Shown piece by piece: positions 10,545-18,693 of a DNA stretch of 64,000 bases; the stretch's first letter is position 1, and the number at the start of each line of letters is the position of its first letter. The stretch is from NCBI RefSeq assembly GCF_001571225.1, contig NZ_BCTJ01000017.1, positions 40,088 to 104,087 of the forward strand, read 5' to 3'. Position numbers and translations under genes: made by a program. The notes under the pieces were generated by a model that saw only the letters and a list, made by a program, of their open reading frames with translations, ran no database searches and was not told the DNA's origin. Source of the stretch: Hydrogenophaga palleronii NBRC 102513 (lineage in GTDB: Bacteria > Pseudomonadota > Gammaproteobacteria > Burkholderiales > Burkholderiaceae_C).

Positions 10545-10655
10545 CGATCCAGAGGCGCCGAGGGTCCGGCTCCGCCGGCCCAAGGCGCCGTCCCCCCTCG
10601 AAGCGCCGAAGGCGCGCCACAGAGGGGGGAAGCCGCGCAGCGGCGCAGGGGGGTG
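10545..10655 (+). repeat. GC-rich dispersed intergenic repeat (copy C)
   Basis: Noncoding DNA built from short inverted motifs: CCGGCTCCGCCGG, then a C-run (TCCCCCCTC), GCGCC-rich arms and a final G-run (GGGGGG). The layout (CCGGC..GCCGG block, C-run, GCG-rich block, G-run) matches the elements at 29358 and 37846. It sits inside the ugp-like operon between permease and ATPase, where its folding could reduce read-through. Confidence 0.5.
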
Positions 10656-10657
10656 TC

Positions 10658-11488
10658 TCACTTCAACCCAGCGTGCATGAAGCTGTCGACGAAGCGGCGC
10701 TGGAAGATCAGGAACAGCAGCATCAGCGGGGCGATCACCACCATGGTGGCGGCCATCAGGCGTGGCCAGTCGGCACCGCTGTCGGCCTTGGCCAGCAGGC
10801 CCAGGCCGATGGGCAGGGTGCGCACCGTTTCGCTGTTGGTGACGAGCAGCGGCCACATGTAGTCGTTCCAGTGCGTCACCACGGAGATCATGCCGAACGC
10901 GATCAGCGTGGGCTTCACCAGCGGCAGGTAGACATGCCACAGCGTGGCCCAGTGGCCGCAGCCATCGAGGCGCGCGGCGTCGGCCAGGTCGTTCGGCACC
11001 TGGCGGAAGGCCTGGCGCAGCATGAAGGTGCCGTAGCCGCTGGCAATGAACGGCACCATCAGCGCCCACAGGCTGTTGAGCAGGCCGAGCTCGCGCACGG
11101 TGATGAAGTTGGTCAGGAAGGTGGCGTAGATCGGGAACATCACCTGCAGCAGGAACAGGCCGAACAGCACGTCGCGCCCCGGGAAGCGCAGCCGCGCGAA
11201 GGCATAGGCCGCCAGGGTGATGGTGGTCAGCTGCGCCAGCAGAATGCCGCCCGTGACGAGCAGCGAGTTGATGAGGTACATGCCGAACGGCGCGACGGAC
11301 AACGCGGCCGGGTAGTTGCTCCACTGCAGCACCTGCGGCAGCAGGCCGGCCGCGGGGTCGAAGATCTCGGCGCGGGTCTTGAACGAGGTCAGGGCCATCC
11401 ACGCCAGCGGGCTGAGCCACAGCAGCATGGCCGGCACCAGCAGCCAGTGCATCCAGCGCGAGCGGGCAAAGAGGGTTCGGGTCAGCAT
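10658..11488 (-). CDS. ugpE: ABC transporter permease, UgpE type
   Basis: Second inner-membrane subunit of the importer, 276 aa with six predicted membrane segments. The EAA coupling loop is 'DAARLDGCGHWATLWHVYLPL', the site that contacts the ATPase. The N-terminus 'MLTRTLFARSRWMHWLLVPAMLL' is a short cytoplasmic tail leading into the first segment. It follows the UgpA-like permease with a one-base gap, so the two are certainly co-transcribed. It belongs to the MalFG-type (CUT1) family; glycerol-3-phosphate or glycerophosphodiester specificity is inferred from the operon and the neighbouring GpdQ-like gene. Confidence 0.9.
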   Translation of the reverse strand: MLTRTLFARSRWMHWLLVPAMLLWLSPLAWMALTSFKTRAEIFDPAAGLLPQVLQWSNYPAALSVAPFGMYLINSLLVTGGILLAQLTTITLAAYAFARLRFPGRDVLFGLFLLQVMFPIYATFLTNFITVRELGLLNSLWALMVPFIASGYGTFMLRQAFRQVPNDLADAARLDGCGHWATLWHVYLPLVKPTLIAFGMISVVTHWNDYMWPLLVTNSETVRTLPIGLGLLAKADSGADWPRLMAATMVVIAPLMLLFLIFQRRFVDSFMHAGLK

Positions 11489-11489
11489 G

Positions 11490-12425
11490 TCATCGGCCCA
11501 TGTAGTGAACGCGCCGGCCGAGCGTGACGGCCACGATGCCGATCAGGCCCATGACCACCAGCAGCAGGATGTTGGCGATGGCCGAGGCGGTGCCGATGTC
11601 CTGGAACTGGAAGGCGTTCTGGTAGATGTAGAACGTGAGCACGTTGGTGGCATCGGCGGGGCCGCCCTGTGTCATCACGAACACGTAGTCGAAGATCTGG
11701 TACGAGTGCAGCACGCCGATGATGACCACGAAGTAGAGCGTGGGCGAGATCAGCGGCACGGTGATGTGCACCAGCTGCCGGAAGCCGGACACACCATCGA
11801 GCCGGGCCGCTTCGTACAGGTCGCGCGGCACCAGTTGCAGGGCCGCAAGCAGGATCAGCATGAAGTAGCCGGCGTACTTCCAGATGCTCATGAAGATGAT
11901 GGCCGGCAGCGCCCACTGCCGGTCGTACAGCCACTCCAGCTTGGGCAGGCCCAACAGCTCCATCAGGCCGTTGATGGGGCCGTAGCCCGGCGCGTACAGA
12001 AACACCCACACCATGCCGGCGGCCACCGAGGGCACCATCACCGGGTAGAAGAAGATCGAGCGGTACAGCGCGGTGCCGCGCAGCTTGCGGTCCAGCGCCA
12101 CCGCCAGCAGCAGCGCCAGGCCGATGGAGGTGGGCACCGTGATCACCATGTAGACCACGGTGTTGCGCAGCGACTGCCAGAACAACGCGTCGTGCCACAA
12201 CCGCTGGTAGTTCTCCCAGCCGACGAAGAAGATCTCGGCCGATCCGAGCTGCACGTCGAAGAAGCCGTACATCAGCGAGCGCACGATCGGCCAGTAGGTG
12301 AACGCCGCCAGGAACACCAGCGACGGCGCGAGCATCACCACCGCGGTGATGAGCTCGCGACGCCGCGCGCGGCTCCGGACGACGGGCACGGCTTCCACAG
12401 GGTCGGCCAGGGTCAGGGTGGTCAT
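11490..12425 (-). CDS. ugpA: ABC transporter permease, UgpA type
   Basis: First inner-membrane subunit, 311 aa, with a positively charged N-terminus ('RSRARRRELI') and six membrane segments. The EAA loop is 'EAARLDGVSGFRQLVHITVPL'. The region 'VMTQGGPADATNVLTFYIYQNAF' is the standard CUT1 permease C-terminal block. It pairs with the UgpE-like permease to form the translocation pore. It starts 15 bases after the stop of the binding-protein gene, in the order B-A-E-C as in E. coli ugp. Confidence 0.9.
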   Translation of the reverse strand: MTTLTLADPVEAVPVVRSRARRRELITAVVMLAPSLVFLAAFTYWPIVRSLMYGFFDVQLGSAEIFFVGWENYQRLWHDALFWQSLRNTVVYMVITVPTSIGLALLLAVALDRKLRGTALYRSIFFYPVMVPSVAAGMVWVFLYAPGYGPINGLMELLGLPKLEWLYDRQWALPAIIFMSIWKYAGYFMLILLAALQLVPRDLYEAARLDGVSGFRQLVHITVPLISPTLYFVVIIGVLHSYQIFDYVFVMTQGGPADATNVLTFYIYQNAFQFQDIGTASAIANILLLVVMGLIGIVAVTLGRRVHYMGR

Positions 12426-12440
12426 GGCGTCGTCAGTCCA

Positions 12441-13769
12441 TCAGCCGCGGCGGCGGGCCAGGCGCTGGATTTCGAGGTTGGACTTGGCGGTGGCTTCGCG
12501 CAGCGCCACGTCGGGCTTCACCTCGCCGGCCAGCGTGCGGTCGATCGCGCTCTGCAGGTGCGCGCGCACCTTGTGGTAACCCGGCACCTGCAGGAAGGCG
12601 CCGGCCACCTCGGCGGTGACGAAGGCCGAGCGCGACTCGGGCACCTTGGCCACGTGGGCCTTGAGCGCCGGCGTTTCCCACGAAGACTTGCGCGCCGCCA
12701 GGTAGCCCGTGTCGATGCACCACTGGGCCTGGTTGGCGGTGTTGGTCATCCAGCGCGCAAACGTCCAGGCTGCGCGCTTGTGCGCGTCGGGCTGCTTCCT
12801 GGCGATCAGGATCGGGCCGCCGCCCATGGTCGAGCCGATCTGTTTGCCCTTGGGCATGGGCGCCACGCCGACCGGGAACGAAGACGACTTGAGGATGTTG
12901 GTCATCGAGCCGGTGGAGTGGTACAGCATGGCGGTGCGTCCGGCCATGAAGTCGTTGGCCGAGCTCTCCCAGGTGGAGGCCGCGGGCATCAGCTTCGCCT
13001 GCGCCATGCGTTGCCAGAACTCCAGCGCGTGCACGCTTTGTGGCGCGTCGAAGGCCACCTTGTCCTTGCTCCAGAACACCAGGCCGTTCTGGCGCACGAA
13101 GCTCTCGAAGATCCAGTCGTGCCAGCCGCCGCCGATGGTCAGGCCCCATTGCGACACGGTGTCGCCCTGGCGCACCGCGAGGGCCTTGGCCATGGTTTCC
13201 AGTTCGGTCCAGTCCTTGGGCGCGGCCTTGATGCCGGCTTTTTCAAAGGCGTTCTTGTTGTAGTACAGCACCGGCGTGCTGCACTGGAACGGCAGGCCGT
13301 AGAGCTTGTTGTCGGACATGCAGGTGCCGAGAAAGCCTGGCAAGAAATCCTGGAACACGTCGTCGGCCTTGGCCAGCGCGGTCACGTCTTCCAGCGCGTC
13401 CATGTCGAGGAAGGTGCGCAGCATGGAGTTGATCGGCAGCCAGCTGGCCGGCGGGTCGCCCACGCCCAGTGCGGTCATCACCTTCTGTTCGGTGTTGTCG
13501 TAGCTGCCGGCATAGATCGCCTCAACCTGGATGTCGCTGTGCGCGGCATTGAAGCTGCTGATCATGTTCGACACCAGGCGGTTGATGTCGCCCGACACGC
13601 CCACCGGGTACATGAAGGCCAGCTTGACTTGCTGCTGGCCGCTGGCGAACAGGGGCATGCCGCCGAACATGGCGGCGGCCGACACGCCGGCGCCCGCCTT
13701 CAGCAACTGGCGGCGTTGGGTGGAAACGCCCGGGGCGGGCTGGGCGGGGGCGGCGGTGAAACGGGACAT
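12441..13769 (-). CDS. ugpB: Extracellular solute-binding protein, UgpB type
   Basis: Periplasmic substrate-binding subunit, 442 aa, of family-1 solute-binding proteins. The N-terminus has a twin-arginine-like export signal, 'TQRRQLLKAGAGVSAAAMFG', so folding before Tat export is possible. The mature part contains the periplasmic type-II fold blocks 'QKVMTALGVGDPPASWLPI' and 'YGLPFQCSTPVLYYNKNAFEKAG', the latter close to UgpB proteins. The region 'DFMAGRTAMLYHSTGSM' is also characteristic. It is the first gene of the importer operon. Glycerol-3-phosphate or glycerophosphocholine is the likely ligand class, by family and context. Confidence 0.88.
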   Translation of the reverse strand: MSRFTAAPAQPAPGVSTQRRQLLKAGAGVSAAAMFGGMPLFASGQQQVKLAFMYPVGVSGDINRLVSNMISSFNAAHSDIQVEAIYAGSYDNTEQKVMTALGVGDPPASWLPINSMLRTFLDMDALEDVTALAKADDVFQDFLPGFLGTCMSDNKLYGLPFQCSTPVLYYNKNAFEKAGIKAAPKDWTELETMAKALAVRQGDTVSQWGLTIGGGWHDWIFESFVRQNGLVFWSKDKVAFDAPQSVHALEFWQRMAQAKLMPAASTWESSANDFMAGRTAMLYHSTGSMTNILKSSSFPVGVAPMPKGKQIGSTMGGGPILIARKQPDAHKRAAWTFARWMTNTANQAQWCIDTGYLAARKSSWETPALKAHVAKVPESRSAFVTAEVAGAFLQVPGYHKVRAHLQSAIDRTLAGEVKPDVALREATAKSNLEIQRLARRRG

Positions 13770-13909
13770 GGCACGGCTCCTTCAAGGCAAGGTGATGGAC
13801 AAAGTGGGTCGAACAGACCACGGAAAGACAACTGGAAAAAACAGCCCGTATGCTCCCGTCGCCACGTGACAAACATATGAAATCCACACAAACAAGATCA
13901 GTTCCACAT

Positions 13910-13924
13910 CAATTCATGGAATTG
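13910..13924. promoter_or_regulatory. Candidate operator in the ugpB / gpdQ-like divergent region
   Basis: CAATTC-ATG-GAATTG is a perfect 6-bp inverted repeat with a 3-base spacer. It sits in an AT-rich 184-base gap (13770-13953) between divergent start codons. It is a reasonable binding site for the DeoR protein that ends the ugp-like operon, though it does not match the E. coli GlpR consensus. Confidence 0.45.
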
Positions 13925-13953
13925 TGTTGAAGGCCGTCTTAGACTCCGGCGCC

Positions 13954-14769
13954 ATGCCCTCCCCTTTGTTGATTGCCCAACTCTCCGACCCCCACATCGG
14001 CACCGGCCCGGCGTTTCTGGGCGGGCGCATGGACACCGAGGCCGCGCTGCGCCGCGCCGTGGCCCATGTGGCGGCGCTGCAGCCGGCGCCCGATCTCGTG
14101 CTGCTCACCGGCGACCTCACCGACCGTGGCACGGCCGCCGAATACGCGGTGGTGGCCGATGCGCTGGCCCCGTTGGGCATGCCGGTGTACGCGGTGCCGG
14201 GCAACCACGACGACCCGACGGTGGCGCGCAATGCCCTGCGCCGCTGCATGCCGGTGGCGCCCGATGCGCCGGCCGGTGCCTGCTGCTACACGCTGCGGGT
14301 AGGCGGCCTGCACCTGATCGCGCTCGACACCGTCGTGCCACGCCAATCACACGGCGCGCTGCAGCCGGACCAGCTGGCCTGGCTGGCTCGCGCGCTCGAT
14401 GCCCGCCGGGGCGAGCCGGTGCTGCTCTTCATGCACCACCCGCCCTTGCCCACCGGCATCGAAGCCATGGACGCCTGCAGCCTCATGGAGGGGGCTGATG
14501 CACTGGCGGCGCTGGTGCGCGGCCATGGCCAGGTGCAGGGCCTGCTGTGCGGCCACCTGCACCGCGCGGTGCAGATGCAGTTCGGCGGCGCGCCGCTGCA
14601 CGTGGCGCCCTCGGTGGCGCACCAGATTGCGCTCGACCTGCGGCCCGGTGCGCCGCTGCACGCGCGGCTGGAGCCGCCCAAGATCTCGCTGCACCGCTGG
14701 TCCCCCCTGCACGGCCTGTGCACGCACCTGAGTTACGTCGAGCCCTTCGGCCCGATGATCCCGCTGTGA
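13954..14769 (+). CDS. GpdQ-like metallophosphodiesterase (glycerophosphodiesterase / cyclic-nucleotide phosphodiesterase family)
   Basis: Binuclear metallophosphoesterase, 271 aa. All metal ligands line up with Enterobacter GpdQ: D12 and H14 (SDPHIG), D54 (TGDLTDRG), N84 (PGNHD), H161 (FMHHPPLP) and H201/H203 (CGHLHR). The 'MHHPPLP' block is also close to GpdQ. This enzyme type hydrolyses glycerophosphodiesters to glycerol-3-phosphate and an alcohol; some relatives (CpdA) act on cAMP. Divergence from a Ugp-type importer supports the first role. The ATG at 13954 was chosen over a GTG at 13924, which overlaps the candidate operator. Confidence 0.88.
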   Translation: MPSPLLIAQLSDPHIGTGPAFLGGRMDTEAALRRAVAHVAALQPAPDLVLLTGDLTDRGTAAEYAVVADALAPLGMPVYAVPGNHDDPTVARNALRRCMPVAPDAPAGACCYTLRVGGLHLIALDTVVPRQSHGALQPDQLAWLARALDARRGEPVLLFMHHPPLPTGIEAMDACSLMEGADALAALVRGHGQVQGLLCGHLHRAVQMQFGGAPLHVAPSVAHQIALDLRPGAPLHARLEPPKISLHRWSPLHGLCTHLSYVEPFGPMIPL

Positions 14770-14887
14770 TGCCGCCGGCCAGGGCCGGCTTCGAGCGCCA
14801 CCACCTTGCCGACCTGCGCCGCCGGTGTGGCCCTGAAAGACCACCGCGCCACCGCGCCGATCCCGCCATCAAACCCCCTCGCAACCC

Positions 14888-15565
14888 ATGACCACACTGG
14901 CCTTGTTTGACCTGGACCACACCTTGCTCGACGGCGACGGCGATGACCTGTGGTGCCGATTCGTGCTGCGGCATGGCCTCGTCGATGCCGGCTTGCAGGC
15001 CCGCAATCGGCAGATGGGGGCCGACTACCGCGCCGGTCTGGTGGGGGCCGAAGCCTTCAGCGATTTCTACGCCAGTTTGCTGGCAGGGCACACGCCCGCG
15101 TTCTGGGCGCCGTGGCAAGACCGCTTCCTGGCCGAAGAGATCCGGCCGCGCCTGCCGGACGCGGCACGCGCGTTGCTGGCCTCGCACCGCGCGGCCGGCC
15201 ACACGCTGGTGCTCACCACCGCCAGCAACAGCGTGATCGCCGCGCGCACAGCGGCCGAGCTCGGCTTCACCTGCTGGCTTGCCACCGAACTCGCGCTGGC
15301 CGATGGCGTGTTCACCGGCCGGGTGGACGGTGTGCCCAACATGCGCGAAGGCAAGTTGCAGCGCATGAAAGCCTGGATGGCCGGGCAGGCACTGCCGGCC
15401 CATGCACTGGACCAGGCCTGGTTCTACAGCGACTCCATCAACGACCTGCCGCTGCTCAGCAGCGTGGGACACCCCGTGGCGGTGAACCCGGACGCCACGC
15501 TGCACAAGCACGCCACCGCGCACGGCTGGCGCGTGATCGACGTGCTCGGCAAGGCCCTGGCCTGA
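14888..15565 (+). CDS. HAD-IB family phosphatase (SerB-like hydrolase)
   Basis: A 225-residue HAD-superfamily hydrolase with the nucleophile motif D8-L-D10-H-T (motif I). Motif II is 'VLTTASNS', and the acidic pair of motif IV lies in 'FYSDSINDLPLL'. A helical cap lies between motifs I and II, as in subfamily IB (phosphoserine-phosphatase-like). Relatives dephosphorylate phosphoserine, histidinol phosphate or other small phosphomonoesters, so the substrate is open. The gene lies about 120 bases after the GpdQ-like gene on the same strand and converges on the IclR regulator gene with an 18-base gap. Confidence 0.88.
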   Translation: MTTLALFDLDHTLLDGDGDDLWCRFVLRHGLVDAGLQARNRQMGADYRAGLVGAEAFSDFYASLLAGHTPAFWAPWQDRFLAEEIRPRLPDAARALLASHRAAGHTLVLTTASNSVIAARTAAELGFTCWLATELALADGVFTGRVDGVPNMREGKLQRMKAWMAGQALPAHALDQAWFYSDSINDLPLLSSVGHPVAVNPDATLHKHATAHGWRVIDVLGKALA

Positions 15566-15583
15566 GCCCGCGGCGGCGGGCGT

Positions 15584-16330
15584 TCAGCCCACCCGCCCGC
15601 TCAACTGCCGCGCCGCCGCCAGCACCCGCGCCACGTGGCGCGGGTCGAAGCGGTGTGCCGGCATGGTGAGGGTGAGCGCGGCGGCCACCGTATCGTCGGC
15701 CTGGAACACGGGCGCCGAGATGCCGGCCACCTCGGCCAGGCGGTCGCCCACCGCGGTCATGAAGCCGTCGGCGCGGATGCGCGCATACACGCGCTTGTCG
15801 GCTGGTGTGGGTTTGCGGCCGTCGTCGCCGGCACCGAAGGCCGAGAGCACACGCCCGCCGGTGCCCCGGTGCAACGGCAGCACCTCGCCGGCGCGGATGT
15901 GGTCGCGCACCGGCTGCGGTGAGTCCACGCGGTAGAGGCACAGGCGGGTCTGGTTCGGCGCCTGGCCCTGGCGCACGTGGTAGGCCGCACTTTCGCCGGT
16001 GGCCGCTACCAACTGGCGCAGCACCGGCATGACGATGCGGTCGAGCGAGAACGACGCCGCGTACACGCCGTGCAGGCGCGCCACCTCACCGCCCAGCGCG
16101 TAGCGCCCGTCGTCCAGCCGCTGCAGCAGGTGCGCGTGTTCCAGCGAGGCGAGCAGGCGCAGCGCGGTGCTCTTGTGCAGTTGCGTGCGCTCGGCCAGTT
16201 CGGCCAGCGAGAGCGTGGCATCCCCGGCGCGGAAGGCGCCGAGCAGGGAGAGCGCGCGGTCCACCGCAGCGGTGCCACCGCTGGCAGCGTTGCCATCGGC
16301 CAGCGAAGGGGTGGCGGTTTTGCGGGGCAT
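15584..16330 (-). CDS. IclR-family transcriptional regulator
   Basis: A 248-residue regulator with an N-terminal winged helix 'LSLAELAERTQLHKSTALRLLASLEHAHLL'. The C-terminal IclR effector domain contains 'HRGTGGRVLSAFG' and 'ISAPVFQADDTVAAALTLTMPA'. IclR proteins sense small organic acids or CoA-related metabolites. It is divergent from an HMG-CoA-lyase-like and a CoA-transferase gene, so it most likely controls that pair. The ATG at 16330 was preferred to one at 16387 because the latter lies inside the predicted promoter/operator; starting there would add 19 residues. Confidence 0.88.
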   Translation of the reverse strand: MPRKTATPSLADGNAASGGTAAVDRALSLLGAFRAGDATLSLAELAERTQLHKSTALRLLASLEHAHLLQRLDDGRYALGGEVARLHGVYAASFSLDRIVMPVLRQLVAATGESAAYHVRQGQAPNQTRLCLYRVDSPQPVRDHIRAGEVLPLHRGTGGRVLSAFGAGDDGRKPTPADKRVYARIRADGFMTAVGDRLAEVAGISAPVFQADDTVAAALTLTMPAHRFDPRHVARVLAAARQLSGRVG

Positions 16331-16361
16331 GGTGGGCGCGGGGCAGCTGGTATGTACCGGG

Positions 16362-16429
16362 TTGACAGTGGCATGGGCATCTGCCATTCTTTTGGCAGTA
16401 AGAATACTGTTCTATCTAGCGAAACGCAA
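16362..16429. promoter_or_regulatory. Divergent promoters with candidate IclR operator CTGCCA-N6-TGGCAG
   Basis: A perfect inverted repeat, CTGCCA (16381-16386) and TGGCAG (16393-16398), overlaps the likely -10 of a rightward promoter (TTGACA at 16362-16367, CATTCT at 16385-16390, 17-base spacer). A leftward promoter with TTGCGT (plus 16424-16429) and TATTCT (plus 16401-16406), also 17 bases apart, would start transcription next to the same repeat. One protein bound here could govern both directions. Confidence 0.5.
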
Positions 16430-16446
16430 GACGACGCGCCGTTTTC

Positions 16447-17379
16447 ATGTCCAGAACGCCCAAGCTGCCCGAAGTGCTCATCAGCGAAGTTGGTCCACGC
16501 GACGGCCTGCAGTCGGTGCAGGCCACCATGCCGACGCTGCACAAGCTGCGCTGGATCGACGCGCTGGTGGCTGCCGGCCTGCGCGAGATCGAGGTCGGCT
16601 CCTTCGTGCCGGCCCGGCTGCTGCCGCAGATGGCCGACGTGGTGGATGTGGTGCAGCACGCGCTGCGCCACTCCGGCCTGACCGTGATGGCCTTGGTGCC
16701 CAACCGTCGCGGCGCCGAGGCCGCGCTCGCCGCAGGCGTGCACAAGATCACCCTGCCGGTGTCGGCCAGCGAGGCGCACTCGCTGGCCAACGTGCGCAAG
16801 ACGCGTGAGCAGATGCTGGACGAGCTGCGCGCGGTGCACGCGCTGCGCCGCGACAGCGCGCCCGGCGTGGCGATGGAAGTGGGCCTGTCCACCGCCTTCG
16901 GTTGCACGCTGCAGGGCGTGGTGGCCGAGGACGACGTGATCCGCCTGGCCGTGGCCTGCGTGGAGGCGGGGGTGGACGAGGTCGGCCTGTCCGACACCAC
17001 CGGCATGGCCAACCCGGCGCAGGTGCGCCGCCTGTTCACCCGCCTGCGCGCGGAACTGGGCGCACGCGCCGGTGCCGCCCACATGCACAACACGCGCGGC
17101 TTGGGCCTGGCCAATTGCCTGGCGGCTTATGACGTGGGCGTGCGCACCTTCGACGCCTCGCTCGGTGGCCTGGGCGGTTGCCCGTATGCGCCCGGTGCGT
17201 CGGGCAACGTGGTCACCGAAGACCTGGTCTTCATGTTCGAGGCCATGGGCGTGCGCACCGGCGTGAACCTTCCACAACTGATCGCCGCACGCGCGCCGCT
17301 CCAGGCCGGCCTGCCGAGTGAGCCGGTGTACGGCATGACACCCGAAGCCGGCCTGCCCAAGGGCTGGGCCACGGCCTGA
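16447..17379 (+). CDS. Hydroxymethylglutaryl-CoA lyase-like enzyme
   Basis: A 310-residue TIM-barrel lyase of the HMGL-like family. Residues matching the human HMG-CoA lyase metal and catalytic set are visible: D19 in 'GPRDGLQ', H212 and H214 in 'HMHNTRG', and C245 and N254 in 'GGLGGCPYAPGASGN'. The known reaction cleaves 3-hydroxy-3-methylglutaryl-CoA to acetyl-CoA and acetoacetate; citramalyl-CoA-type substrates are possible in this family. It is followed after 17 bases by a CaiB/BaiF CoA transferase, which could supply the CoA ester. An IclR regulator is divergent. The liu/leucine pathway genes are not adjacent. Confidence 0.88.
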   Translation: MSRTPKLPEVLISEVGPRDGLQSVQATMPTLHKLRWIDALVAAGLREIEVGSFVPARLLPQMADVVDVVQHALRHSGLTVMALVPNRRGAEAALAAGVHKITLPVSASEAHSLANVRKTREQMLDELRAVHALRRDSAPGVAMEVGLSTAFGCTLQGVVAEDDVIRLAVACVEAGVDEVGLSDTTGMANPAQVRRLFTRLRAELGARAGAAHMHNTRGLGLANCLAAYDVGVRTFDASLGGLGGCPYAPGASGNVVTEDLVFMFEAMGVRTGVNLPQLIAARAPLQAGLPSEPVYGMTPEAGLPKGWATA

Positions 17380-17396
17380 TCTTCATCCCGCCCCCC

Positions 17397-18629
17397 ATGA
17401 CCCACACTTCCGCTGACGCCACCACCCACACCACCGCTGCCCGCCCGCTGCCCTTCGAGGGCATCCGCGTCGTTGAATTCACCCACATGGTGATGGGCCC
17501 CACCTGCGGCATGGTGCTGGCCGATCTGGGCGCCGAGGTCATCAAGGTCGAGCCGCCCACGGGCGACAACACGCGCCGCCTGCTCGGCTCGGGCGCCGGT
17601 TTCTACCCGCTGTTCAACCGTAACAAGAAAAGCCTGGTGCTGGACCTGCAGACGCCCGAAGGCCGCGAGGCGGTGCTGCGCCTGATCGCCACCGCCGACG
17701 TGGTGAGCGAGAACTTCAAACCCGGCACCATGCAGAAGCTGGGGCTGGACTACGCCAGCCTGAAGAAGCTCAACCCGCGTCTCATCTACGTCAGCCACAA
17801 AGGCTTTCTGCCCGGGCCTTACGACCACCGCACCGCGCTCGACGAGGTGGTGCAGATGATGGGCGGCCTGGCCTACATGACAGGGCGACCGGGCGACCCG
17901 CTGCGCGCCGGTTCGTCGGTGAACGACATCATGGGCGGCCTGTTCGGCGCCATCGGCGTGATGGCCGCGCTCAGCGCGCGCGAACGCACCGGCGAAGGTG
18001 TGGAGGTGCAAAGCGCGCTGTTCGAGAACAACGTGTTCCTGGTCGCGCAGCACATGATGCAGTTCGCCGTCACCGGCCTGCCCGCCGCGCCCATGCCCGA
18101 GCGCATCTCGTCCTGGGGCATCTACGACGTGTTCCAGGTGAAGGGCGGCGAGCAGATCTTTCTCGCGGTGGTGAGCGACACCCAGTGGGCGATCTTCTGC
18201 GACGCCTTCGGGTATGCCGACCTGCGGGACGACGCGCGCCTGCAGGGCAACAACAACCGCGTGCGTTGCCGCGACTGGTTGATTCCGCTGCTGCGCGAGC
18301 GCCTGGCGCTGCAGAGCGCGAGCGAACTGGCCGCCGTGTTCGAGCGCCACGGCCTGCCCTTTGCGCCCATCACCAAACCGCACGAGCTGTTGGCCGATCC
18401 GCACCTGTGCGCCACCGGCGGCCTGGCGCCCATCACCCTGCCCGATGGCGAGCGCGCCGGCGAAACCGCACAGACCGTGCTGCTGCCGCTGGCGCTGGAC
18501 GGCGAGCGCCTGGGCGTGCGCCGCAGCCCGCCGCGCCTGGGCGAACACAGCGACGCCCTGCTGACCGAGCTGGGTTATGCGCCAGACGACGTGGCGCGGT
18601 TGAGCCGAACGGTGGAAAAGCCTGCGTGA
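17397..18629 (+). CDS. CaiB/BaiF family CoA transferase (family III)
   Basis: A 410-residue family-III CoA transferase, which moves CoA between carboxylic acids by a mixed-anhydride/thioester mechanism. The catalytic aspartate is D177 in 'RAGSSVNDIMGGLFGAIG'. The N-terminal 'VVEFTHMVMGPTCGMVLADLGAEVIKVE' is the family's Rossmann start. The domain is full length. It is co-transcribed with the HMG-CoA-lyase-like gene, so the pair could activate a dicarboxylic or hydroxy-dicarboxylic acid and then split it. That pathway reading is inference. Confidence 0.9.
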   Translation: MTHTSADATTHTTAARPLPFEGIRVVEFTHMVMGPTCGMVLADLGAEVIKVEPPTGDNTRRLLGSGAGFYPLFNRNKKSLVLDLQTPEGREAVLRLIATADVVSENFKPGTMQKLGLDYASLKKLNPRLIYVSHKGFLPGPYDHRTALDEVVQMMGGLAYMTGRPGDPLRAGSSVNDIMGGLFGAIGVMAALSARERTGEGVEVQSALFENNVFLVAQHMMQFAVTGLPAAPMPERISSWGIYDVFQVKGGEQIFLAVVSDTQWAIFCDAFGYADLRDDARLQGNNNRVRCRDWLIPLLRERLALQSASELAAVFERHGLPFAPITKPHELLADPHLCATGGLAPITLPDGERAGETAQTVLLPLALDGERLGVRRSPPRLGEHSDALLTELGYAPDDVARLSRTVEKPA

Positions 18630-18693
18630 ATGTCATCAATCAACGCCCGGGTTTCATCCATCCTTCACCTCCAGTGAGGTAATCTTTGGCCCC

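Noticed and set aside
11316..13880. Open frame of about 850 codons on the plus strand
   Set aside because: Antisense to the whole UgpE/UgpA/UgpB-type gene set, with low-complexity His/Arg/Gln-rich translation.
13871..13900. CATATG and short ACA repeats as an additional operator in the ugp-like promoter
   Set aside because: Too short and not symmetrical beyond six bases; the CAATTC/GAATTG repeat is the better candidate.
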